The translations under genes were made by a program, and so were the position numbers. From Dolichospermum planctonicum (GTDB lineage: Bacteria > Cyanobacteriota > Cyanobacteriia > Cyanobacteriales > Nostocaceae): DNA of 62,221 nt. Shown in pieces: positions 55,124 to 62,221 of this stretch (its first letter is position 1; every line of letters starts with the position of its first letter). The stretch is taken from assembly GCF_005402965.1 (NCBI RefSeq), contig NZ_BJCF01000025.1, forward strand, positions 1 to 62,221, written 5' to 3'. The notes under the pieces were generated by a model that had not been told where the DNA came from, made no database searches, and saw only the letters and a list, made by a program, of their open reading frames with translations.

Positions 55124-56056
55124 TCAAAAATCAAATAGTAATCCTATATCATTTCCACGCCTACGTATAATCTTAGGAGCAGCAAAGATAGTATATCCTT
55201 TCTTTGTAAATTCGCCAAAATCACCACCAAAGTTATATGCTCCAGACCACACCGCCATCATTCTATCGGCTAATTCTAACATTTGGGAAAAATTATCAAG
55301 TCCCCATGGTGAGGAGTTAGTGAATGGAGGGGAAATTTGCCAATTTACTGGTATACCAACTATACTGTTATATGCCCCTGATAATGCTCCTGCCATTGCA
55401 CCCGTAATATAGTCATGAGCAAAATCATGATTTTTCGTAGCGCGGAATACGGTCAAGGAAAAATCTTCTAGGGTACTCAGAAAACAGTAAAAAGCTAAAC
55501 CAATATTGTTAATTAATGTTTCTGGACTGTTCAGTTCCTTTCTTGCTGTTTCTAGTCCCACTCCTTTTTTTAATAAATCATTGACTTTTATTAATTGTTG
55601 TGGTAAAGAACTTGATGTTTGATCTAAAAAATTAACTATTTCCGAAATCAGGTTGAGAGGGTCAATTTTTTCGTTCAGGGATTTAGCGATCGCATATCCT
55701 ATGATTAAACTAGCATCTGTGATCAGTGGACTATGTTGTTGGTTCAATATGAATATTCTTTGTACTTCTAGGATATTTTCTCGCATTTTCATAAGATTTT
55801 CATGAAAAAACATCACCACTGGTAATGTAGCGAAGATTATTTGTCCCCAGGAGTGAATATTTGTTTCTAATTCAATCCCTGCTTGTTCTTGACGCTTTAA
55901 CCAATCATCTACATCCAACCTCCCCAAACTAATTAAACTTTCCGTACCCAAAACGGCGATTTTACCCAAATTACAACAGTTCGGGTTAGCTAAACTCTCA
56001 CCTAAAAAAGCTCCCAAAAAACTACCCTTAACCCGATTTACCAAAGAATAACGCAT
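55124..56056 (-). CDS. ADP-ribosylglycohydrolase-like protein, probably degenerate
   Basis: 310 residues. The fold of the DraG/ADP-ribosylglycohydrolase family is suggested by NRVKGSFLGAFLGESLA at the N-terminus and GAMAGALSGAYNSIVGIPVNW near residue 225. The conserved acidic metal-binding cluster (TDDT type) after the first helix is not seen, and the C-terminal Asp pair is also unclear. It may have lost hydrolase activity or act on something else. Cyanobacterial homologues of this type exist, function unknown. Upstream lies a long heptamer array. Confidence 0.75.
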   Translation of the reverse strand: MRYSLVNRVKGSFLGAFLGESLANPNCCNLGKIAVLGTESLISLGRLDVDDWLKRQEQAGIELETNIHSWGQIIFATLPVVMFFHENLMKMRENILEVQRIFILNQQHSPLITDASLIIGYAIAKSLNEKIDPLNLISEIVNFLDQTSSSLPQQLIKVNDLLKKGVGLETARKELNSPETLINNIGLAFYCFLSTLEDFSLTVFRATKNHDFAHDYITGAMAGALSGAYNSIVGIPVNWQISPPFTNSSPWGLDNFSQMLELADRMMAVWSGAYNFGGDFGEFTKKGYTIFAAPKIIRRRGNDIGLLFDF

Positions 56057-56100
56057 AATTTTGATCAGGCAATTAGTCCGTTGTCCGTTGTCCCTTGTTT

Positions 56101-56266
56101 CCTATTACCTATTACCTATTACCTATTACCTATTACCTATTACCTGTTACCTGTTACCTATTACCTGTTACCTATTACCTGTTACCTGTTACCTATTACC
56201 TGTTACCTATTACCTGTTACCTGTTACCTGTTACCTGTTACCTGTTACCTGTTACCTGTTACCTAT
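56101..56266 (+). repeat. Long heptanucleotide array (TTACCTA/TTACCTG)n
   Basis: About 23 units of 7 bp in two interspersed versions, TTACCTA and TTACCTG. Because 7 is not a multiple of 3 and the unit has no stop, all three plus-strand frames stay open across it, which creates false reading frames. It fills almost the whole gap before aroQ. Confidence 0.95.
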
Positions 56267-56286
56267 TCCCCATTCCCCATGACCTC

Positions 56287-56736
56287 TTACTTCCTTAAAT
56301 AAGACACCAGTGCTTGTAAGCCTAACAAATAGCTTTGAGCGCCAAAGCCACTAATTTGACCAATTACCACTGGTGCGATATAAGAATGATGACGGAAATC
56401 TTCCCGACCATAAATATTACTCAGATGTACTTCCACAGTAGGTAAATTAACAGCAGCGATCGCATCTCGTAGAGCTACACTAGTATGAGTGTAAGCTCCG
56501 GCATTAATGACAATCCCCTGATGATATCCTAATGCCCCGTGAATAGCATCTACTAAAACCCCTTCATGATTTGACTGCACGGGTAGTATTTGTGTTTGTA
56601 ACTCCATAGCTTTGGAATTTAACAAACGATTAATTTCTGCCAGAGTCAAAGAACCATAAATTCCGGGTTCTCTAAGTCCTAGCAAATTTAGGTTTGGCCC
56701 GTGCAGTACAAGAATACTTAAAGCTGGTAAATTCAA
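56287..56736 (-). CDS. aroQ: Type II 3-dehydroquinate dehydratase
   Basis: Third step of the shikimate pathway. 149 residues: [20 protein letters not shown] with the catalytic Tyr27, [32 protein letters not shown] with the catalytic His, and [23 protein letters not shown]. This is the dodecameric AroQ form, full length. The heptamer array begins 20 bp after its stop. Confidence 0.96.
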   Translation of the reverse strand: MNLPALSILVLHGPNLNLLGLREPGIYGSLTLAEINRLLNSKAMELQTQILPVQSNHEGVLVDAIHGALGYHQGIVINAGAYTHTSVALRDAIAAVNLPTVEVHLSNIYGREDFRHHSYIAPVVIGQISGFGAQSYLLGLQALVSYLRK

Positions 56737-56755
56737 CTCTCACACCTACAGGACT

Positions 56756-56896
56756 TTAGCGACGGCGCATAGAACGTTCATGGACAGGAATCGGAACTAG
56801 TTCCGGTTCCGGTTCAGCCTCCGGACCTAGCAGGCTATCAATTAACTTCCGAGCTAATTCTTTCAGCTTTTCCAGTACCTTTTCTATATAATCCAT
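56756..56896 (-). CDS. Small 46-aa protein with amphipathic helix and Pro-Glu tail
   Basis: Not flagged by simple length cut-offs but well supported. It has an ATG at 56896 with AGGAG 11 bases upstream. It encodes a charged amphipathic helix (MDYIEKVLEKLKELARKLID) followed by GPEAEPEPELVPIPV and a basic end (ERSMRRR). I recall very similar short proteins in other Nostocales, but no function. It precedes aroQ by 20 bp on the same strand, so the two are likely co-transcribed. Confidence 0.75.
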   Translation of the reverse strand: MDYIEKVLEKLKELARKLIDSLLGPEAEPEPELVPIPVHERSMRRR

Positions 56897-57157
56897 TAAA
56901 CTGACCGCTCCTGAGATACTACCTCAATTTTATTTAACAGGGTGGCAGAAACCGGCGTATGATCGCACTTTAGCCTTGCTTATGGTTGACAAATTCCCAT
57001 AAGTATGGTATTTACTACCACGAGATTTCAATTTTGTGTTTTGCCTTACTTATTAGATTATCACATCCTTAATTAGTCATGGGGTAATTGGTGATAGGGA
57101 ATAGTTATTGATCATTAGTCATGATCAAGAATTTATTCCGCCTAACTGCTGCTAAAT

Positions 57158-59773
57158 CTAACTTGCTGCGTCTTTTTTTTTCCCTCTAGTAGTTGTTGAT
57201 TTAGTGGTTTTGCGTGGAGATTTTGTAGATGCTTTAGCTGAAAGTAATTCAACAGCCGTAGACAACGTTATATTTTCTACTGATTCACCTTCAGGAATAC
57301 TGGCATTAGTTTTCCCATGTTTAATATAAGGACCATAGGGACCATCATAGATACTAACTGGTGCATCATCTTCTGGATGTGTCCCCAACTCCCGTAAAGC
57401 TTCTTTAGACTTACTCTTAGTCGTAGAACGTCCTTTTTTTGGTTCTGCGAGTAATTCTAAGGCACGATTTAGGGAAATTGTCAAGACATCATCGGTAGAT
57501 TTTAGGGAACGGTAATCTTTCCCTTCCTTCCCCTGGTCATGAACTACATAGGGTCCAAACCGTCCCAAACTAGCTTGGACTTTACCACCGGTTTCTGGGT
57601 GAGTTCCCAAAGCACGGGGTAGAGACAATAAACCGACAGCCATTTCTAGGGTGAGAGTTTCGGGGGTCACACCTTTGAGTAAAGAAGCTTGTTTGGGTTT
57701 AGGGTTTTCGTCGCTTTTATCGCCTAATTGAATGTAAGGACCATAAGTACCCAGTTTAATATAAATTGGTTCGCCAGTTTCCGGGTGACGACCAAATTGG
57801 TCAGGTCCTGCGGTTTTTTGTTTCAGCAGGATTTCCACCTGTTTAGGGTTAAGATCAGCCGGAGTCAGGTTTTTAGGGATAGAAGCGGTAAATACTTCCT
57901 CCCCATTGGTAACTTCAATATAAGGACCATATTTACCAATACGGACTTTAGCATCTAAATTTTCTAATTCTACAGTTCTAGCTTTACTAGCGTCAATTTC
58001 GCTTTCTTGTTCCTTAACCAAAGTTTCTAAACCCTGCTCACCAAGATAAAATTCCTTTAAGTAGGGTAGCCACTGAGCCTCACCCGTGGAAATTTCATCT
58101 AGAGTCTGCTCCATTTTAGAAGTAAAACTAGGATCAACAATATCTGGAAAATGTTTTTCCAGCAAATCAGTAACAGCAAAAGCCGTAAAAGTGGGAATTA
58201 GGGCATTATTCACCAATTGGGCATAATCTTTATCAATTATCGTACCAATAATGCTGGCGTAGGTACTAGGACGACCAATACCTTCACTTTCTAAAGTTTT
58301 CACTAGAGTTGCTTCTGTATACCGGGCTGGAGGTTGGGTTTCATGGCTGACGGTTTCCAGTTCATGACATTGGGGATGATCTCCAACTTTCAAAGCAGGT
58401 AAAATTACTTCTTGATCTTCTAAAGCAGCATCAGGATCATCCGACCCTTCAACGTAGGCGCGAAGGTAGCCCGGAAAGTCTATGCGCTTACCCGAAGAAC
58501 GAAAACCAGCATCTTCAACTTGTATTTGTACAGTAATTTGAGTTTGGCGAGAATCAGCCATCTGTGAAGCAACGGTACGCTTCCAAATCAAATCATATAC
58601 AGAAAATTCCCGTCCAGTCAAACCGGTTTCTTGGGGGGTGCGGAAACTGCTACCGGCGGGACGAATCGCTTCATGGGCTTCTTGTGCGCCCTTAGATTTA
58701 GTTGTGTATTGTCTAGGTTGGGGACTCAGATATTGTTTACCGTATTTTTGTTCTACACAAGCGCGGGCGGCAGATATCGCTTGATCAGATAAATGCACGG
58801 AATCCGTCCGCATATAGGTAATATACCCTTGCTCATACAAATTCTGAGCTACCCGCATTGTATCCCGTGCTGACAACCGCAATTTGCGGTTAGATTCTTG
58901 TTGTAATGTAGAAGTGGTAAACGGTGGCGCGGGTTTGCGGGTGACTGGACGTTCTTCTATATCGGTCACTGTCCAAGTTTTCGCTTCTAGGCGGGCTTTT
59001 AGGGCTTCCGCTTCCTCTTCATTGAGTAAGACCACATTGCGACCTGCGGTAATCCTACCAGTTGTGGGGTCAAAATCGCTGCCTGTGGCAACTTTCGTAC
59101 CGCCAAGAGTCACCAGAACCGCGCTAAAAGGACTTTTTTCCTGCTCTAGACTAGCCTTTAAATCCCAATATGTCCCTTCATGAAAAGCTCGGCGTTGACG
59201 TTCCTTAGTTACTAATAAGCGTACTGCTACAGATTGCACTCTACCAGCGGATAATCCCCAAGCAATTTTTTTCCATAGTAGCGGAGATAGAGTATATCCT
59301 ACTAATCGGTCTAAAATGCGCCGGGTTTCTTGAGCGCGGACTAACTGCTCATCAATGGTACGGCAGTCTTTCAAAGCTTTTTGAATTGCTTCCTGAGTGA
59401 TTTCATGAAACACCATGCGCTTTGTCGGCACTTTGGGTTTGAGCAATTGGTATAAATGCCAACTAATGCTTTCTCCTTCTCGGTCTTCATCAGTGGCTAG
59501 AATCAGTTCAGTTACGCCCTTGAGAGCTTCTTTTAACTGAGTAACAATTTTCTTTTTATCTTTGGGGACTACATAAATCGGTTCAAAATCAGCTTCTACA
59601 TTTACCCCAAGCTGCGCCCATTTTTCCCCTTTGACGGCTGCGGGAATTTCGCTGGCCGACTGGGGAAGGTCACGAACATGACCCATGGAAGCTTCTACCC
59701 GATAATCATTTGGTAGGTAGTTGCGAATAGTGCGAGCTTTTGTGGGAGATTCGACAATAACGAGAGTTGACAT
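57158..59773 (-). CDS. topA: DNA topoisomerase I
   Basis: Relaxes negative supercoils by single-strand passage. 871 residues. The TOPRIM domain has [16 protein letters not shown] and ATDEDREGE. The catalytic Tyr is in [14 protein letters not shown], preceded by the [13 protein letters not shown] block. Instead of Cys4 zinc ribbons, the C-terminus carries repeated topoisomerase C-terminal domains ([28 protein letters not shown] and [12 protein letters not shown]). It ends with a Lys/Ser/Thr-rich tail ([18 protein letters not shown]) that likely contacts DNA. Typical cyanobacterial form. Confidence 0.97.
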   Translation of the reverse strand: MSTLVIVESPTKARTIRNYLPNDYRVEASMGHVRDLPQSASEIPAAVKGEKWAQLGVNVEADFEPIYVVPKDKKKIVTQLKEALKGVTELILATDEDREGESISWHLYQLLKPKVPTKRMVFHEITQEAIQKALKDCRTIDEQLVRAQETRRILDRLVGYTLSPLLWKKIAWGLSAGRVQSVAVRLLVTKERQRRAFHEGTYWDLKASLEQEKSPFSAVLVTLGGTKVATGSDFDPTTGRITAGRNVVLLNEEEAEALKARLEAKTWTVTDIEERPVTRKPAPPFTTSTLQQESNRKLRLSARDTMRVAQNLYEQGYITYMRTDSVHLSDQAISAARACVEQKYGKQYLSPQPRQYTTKSKGAQEAHEAIRPAGSSFRTPQETGLTGREFSVYDLIWKRTVASQMADSRQTQITVQIQVEDAGFRSSGKRIDFPGYLRAYVEGSDDPDAALEDQEVILPALKVGDHPQCHELETVSHETQPPARYTEATLVKTLESEGIGRPSTYASIIGTIIDKDYAQLVNNALIPTFTAFAVTDLLEKHFPDIVDPSFTSKMEQTLDEISTGEAQWLPYLKEFYLGEQGLETLVKEQESEIDASKARTVELENLDAKVRIGKYGPYIEVTNGEEVFTASIPKNLTPADLNPKQVEILLKQKTAGPDQFGRHPETGEPIYIKLGTYGPYIQLGDKSDENPKPKQASLLKGVTPETLTLEMAVGLLSLPRALGTHPETGGKVQASLGRFGPYVVHDQGKEGKDYRSLKSTDDVLTISLNRALELLAEPKKGRSTTKSKSKEALRELGTHPEDDAPVSIYDGPYGPYIKHGKTNASIPEGESVENITLSTAVELLSAKASTKSPRKTTKSTTTRGKKKDAAS

Positions 59774-60345
59774 GGAAATTTAAAATAAATAATAGCTATG
59801 CAGCTAAATAGTCAAGTTGGGTTAATTTTTGCGAAATGTCAAGACGAAATATCACGCCCAAGTAGTGATTGTATACTTACACAAACTGCCCAACAGCGGG
59901 AGAATTTTCTCAAATTCAAGTCTGGTGATTGTTTTGAGCATGAGAAAAGCAACCTTTGAGAGTCAATTGTCAGTTATTTCCATCTTTAACTTATCTAGCG
60001 CATAGTTGGCGACTATAGTTTGTAAAATACCCCAGAAATTTAATAGTACAGGATTCACAGTTGTTGAAAATTGGGGAATATAAACAATTTAAAATTACCT
60101 TAATTTTGTTAATTTGCCATTTTTTTAGGGATAATGTATTATAATTAACTTACATAAACTAAGTGTTAAACTAGGCTGGGTTTCAATTTAAAGTATTAGT
60201 TATCAAGATTTTAACTATTTTAGGATGATAAACTTGACCTGCATAGTAGCTTACAACTTGATTATAATTTGTAGTATGAATGTAGAGATTGACAGTTGTA
60301 AGTATTTGTGTCACATTATTTCCATAGGAATAAATCATCAAATCC
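59774..60345. other. Divergent intergenic region before the RTX gene
   Basis: 572 bp, AT-rich, with no gene supported. TTGCCA (60114-60119) and TATAAT (60140-60145) could form a sigma-70-type promoter for the RTX gene, although the 20-bp spacer is long. The transcript would have a 5' leader of about 200 bases. Confidence 0.4.
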
Positions 60346-62221
60346 ATGAATACCGTACTCAACTCTGCCCTGACGCTGACATATAACCAACTCAGCACCT
60401 TTGCCGATTTAGACAACTTCTGGAATTTATTTGATACCGCTTTTGGTACACAATACAACCGTAGCGGTGCGGAAATTCTGCGTTTACAGTGGCTATCTGG
60501 TGATTTTAGTCAACTTCCGCAAATTGAGATTTTAGATAGTAGCATTCTTGGCAATGCCAATGGGGCTTATGCCAGTAGCAATAATCAGATTTATTTATCA
60601 GCTAATTTTCTCACCACTTCTACAGCAGAAGCTATTAGTGCAGTTTTGTTAGAGGAAATTGGGCATTATGTGGATGCTCAAATCAATCTCAGTGATAGTG
60701 CTGGTGATGAAGGGGCGATTTTTGCCGCTTTAGTACAGGGTAACAGTCTGGATACTACAACTTTACAAGCTTTGAAGGCTGAGGATGATCACGCCACGAT
60801 TACGGTAAATGGGCAACTTATTCAGGTAGAGCAGCAGAATTTTGACGGAACTGCTGGGAATGACACCATTACAGGAACTTCTGGGGATGACACTATTAGT
60901 CCCTTACGAGGAAATGATACAGTAGATGGAGCAGCAGGGGATGACCTATTAATCCTAGATTACTCCAGTAATACCTATACAGGAACAGATTATCCTCAAC
61001 CGGGGATTTATAGCGAGGCTAATAACAATGGCAATGGTGGTTTTAATGGTTATTACCGTGCTTACTACAACACCAATTGGAACCGTGACCAAGTAAATTT
61101 CAGTAATATAGAACGGTTCCAAATTACCGGAACAAGTGCTAACGACACCATCGTTACCGGGGATGGTAATGATACAATTAATGGTGGTGCAGGGAACGAT
61201 AGCATTACGGCACGTGGTGGTAATGATACGATTAATAGCGGTGCTGGGAATGATAGCATTAATGCAGATACTGGGAACGATACCATTAATACTGAAGATG
61301 GGAACGATAGCATTAATGCGGGTGATGGTAATGACACTATTGATGCAGGTAATGGAGATGACGTAATTACCGGGGGGGCAGGAATCAATGTTATTGATGG
61401 TGGTGCAGGAATTGATACCATTACCGATGGTAATCTCAGTTCAGTTACCACAGCCATAACCATAGATGAAAGTAATACGACTAAAAACTTTACCCTAGCA
61501 GATGGAACAACTTACACCAACATTGAAAGGTTTACTAGTGCAACAACAGGTAGTGGTAACGATATCATTAACCTCAGTCAACGGATTAATAACAGCTTTA
61601 ATACAGGTAGTGGAGATGACACCATCAATACCGGGTTAGGATCTGACACAGTAGATGGAGCAGCAGGGGATGATGTATTAGTTGTAGATTACTCCAGTAA
61701 TACCTACAGTGGAATTTCTAGCGAGGCTAATAACAATGGCAATGGTGGTTTTAATGGTTATTACTTTGCTTACTACAACACCAATTGGAACAGTGACCAA
61801 GTAAATTTCAGTAATATAGAACGGTTCCAAATTACCGGAACAAGTGCTAACGACACCATCGTTACCGGGGATGGTAATGATACAATTAATGGTGGTGCAG
61901 GGAACGATAGCATTACGGCACGTGGTGGTAATGATACGATTAATAGCGGTGCTGGGAATGATAGCATTAATGCAGGTACTGGGAACGATACCATTAATAC
62001 TGAAGATGGGAACGATAGCATTAATGCGGGTGATGGTAATGACACTATTGATGCAGGTAATGGAGATGACGTAATTACCGGGGGGGCAGGAATCAATGTT
62101 ATTGATGGTGGTGCAGGAATTGATACCATTACCGATGGTAATCTCAGTTTAGTTACCACAGCGATAACCATAGATGAAAGTAATACGATTAAAAACTTTA
62201 CCCTAGCAGATGGAACAACTT
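60346..62221 (+). CDS. RTX calcium-binding repeat protein, 5' part only (runs off the window)
   Basis: Open from the ATG at 60346 to the end, over 625 codons without a stop. The N-terminal ~165 residues form a domain typical of cyanobacterial RTX proteins. It includes SAVLLEEIGHYVDAQIN (a zincin-like helix whose first His is Glu) and GDEGAIFAALVQG. Then come many GGxGxDxUx nonapeptides (GTAGNDTITG, GGAGNDSITARGGNDTINSG) that bind Ca2+ in a beta roll, alternating with blocks such as YSSNTYTG. No Sec signal: such proteins leave by type I secretion (known of the family). The C-terminus and any secretion genes are beyond the window. Confidence 0.9.
   Translation, partial: MNTVLNSALTLTYNQLSTFADLDNFWNLFDTAFGTQYNRSGAEILRLQWLSGDFSQLPQIEILDSSILGNANGAYASSNNQIYLSANFLTTSTAEAISAVLLEEIGHYVDAQINLSDSAGDEGAIFAALVQGNSLDTTTLQALKAEDDHATITVNGQLIQVEQQNFDGTAGNDTITGTSGDDTISPLRGNDTVDGAAGDDLLILDYSSNTYTGTDYPQPGIYSEANNNGNGGFNGYYRAYYNTNWNRDQVNFSNIERFQITGTSANDTIVTGDGNDTINGGAGNDSITARGGNDTINSGAGNDSINADTGNDTINTEDGNDSINAGDGNDTIDAGNGDDVITGGAGINVIDGGAGIDTITDGNLSSVTTAITIDESNTTKNFTLADGTTYTNIERFTSATTGSGNDIINLSQRINNSFNTGSGDDTINTGLGSDTVDGAAGDDVLVVDYSSNTYSGISSEANNNGNGGFNGYYFAYYNTNWNSDQVNFSNIERFQITGTSANDTIVTGDGNDTINGGAGNDSITARGGNDTINSGAGNDSINAGTGNDTINTEDGNDSINAGDGNDTIDAGNGDDVITGGAGINVIDGGAGIDTITDGNLSLVTTAITIDESNTIKNFTLADGTT
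60919..62221 (+). repeat. About 0.7-kb internal tandem duplication in the RTX gene
   Basis: Blocks from 60919 and 61648 match, and 61017-61490 equals 61725-62198 shifted by exactly 708 bp with only a few base changes. 21 extra bases lie in the first copy near 60981. The second copy is cut by the window end, so more copies may follow. Confidence 0.92.

Noticed and set aside
56061-56302. Three overlapping plus-strand frames of YYLLPIT-type repeats
   Set aside because: Artefact of the 7-bp array, which lacks stops in all frames; no start signals or conserved part.
60183-60458. 91-aa minus-strand frame before the RTX gene
   Set aside because: It overlaps the conserved RTX N-terminus and has no ribosome site or recognisable composition.
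61065-62171. Two long minus-strand frames with identical V/S/P-rich proteins opposite the RTX gene
   Set aside because: They are reverse-strand images of the GGNGND codon pattern; the plus-strand RTX frame explains the sequence fully.

Overview
The window comes from a filamentous, heterocyst-type cyanobacterium (order Nostocales; Anabaena/Dolichospermum/Aphanizomenon-like). Evidence: phosphoribulokinase, a ferredoxin-NADP reductase with a CpcD-type linker domain, Ycf34, a Tab2-family protein and many cyanobacteria-only families (DUF4079, DUF1997, DUF4330, DUF3086, DUF3119). It also has about twenty HIP1 octamers (GCGATCGC), heptanucleotide tandem arrays typical of heterocystous strains, and AT-rich intergenic DNA full of small repeats. 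No rRNA or tRNA gene was recognised.

Layout. 0-0.9 kb: a 124-bp tandem repeat and copies of a ~107-bp inverted-repeat element around a small photosystem-type membrane protein. 0.9-9.3 kb: class A penicillin-binding protein with a repetitive Arg-rich tail, ankyrin protein, DUF4079, DUF1997, GH104-like lysozyme, membrane protein and DUF4330. 9.6-18.7 kb: M48 protease, hom, petH, prk, ycf34, CCA-type nucleotidyltransferase, Tab2 and a PPP phosphatase. 18.8-24.3 kb: two tandem AraC regulators, an RlpA-like protein, a repeat-rich patch with an orphan copy of the AraC upstream region, and an unrecognised 274-aa protein. 24.2-28 kb: plsY and the DUF3086-DUF3119-MlaE cluster. 28-35.6 kb: a mobile-element-rich stretch with an internally deleted IS607 element, sppA, aroH, a TPR protein, a degenerate PstB-like ATPase, a Nudix hydrolase and a strongly structured RNA-like domain resembling HEARO/IscB omega RNA. 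35.6-40.9 kb: purK, a lumenal pentapeptide protein and mutS.

41.1-48.5 kb: the most unusual block. It is a same-strand set of three large genes: a dynamin-like GTPase (860 aa), a giant Hsp70/actin-fold protein (1135 aa) and an unrecognised helical protein (about 372 aa). The composition recalls the SrfABC type of gene set, but the function is unknown. 49-52.2 kb: a secreted GHL10-type hydrolase facing an operon of two tandem TerY-like vWA proteins and a small protein that may belong to the Slr1339 salt-stress family. 52.3-59.8 kb: 7TM-HD phosphodiesterase, degenerate ADP-ribosylglycohydrolase-like protein, a long heptamer array, aroQ, a 46-codon conserved-looking gene and topA. 60.3 kb to the end: the start of a large RTX calcium-binding repeat protein that runs off the window and contains a nearly exact ~0.7 kb internal duplication.

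Most genes are single housekeeping or photosynthesis-related units. The accessory signal lies in the GTPase/Hsp70 block, the solo transposon-derived RNA-like segments (about 7.6, 30.0, 35.3 and 55.0 kb) and the dispersed inverted-repeat elements. All family names come from reading motifs by eye; no database search was run.
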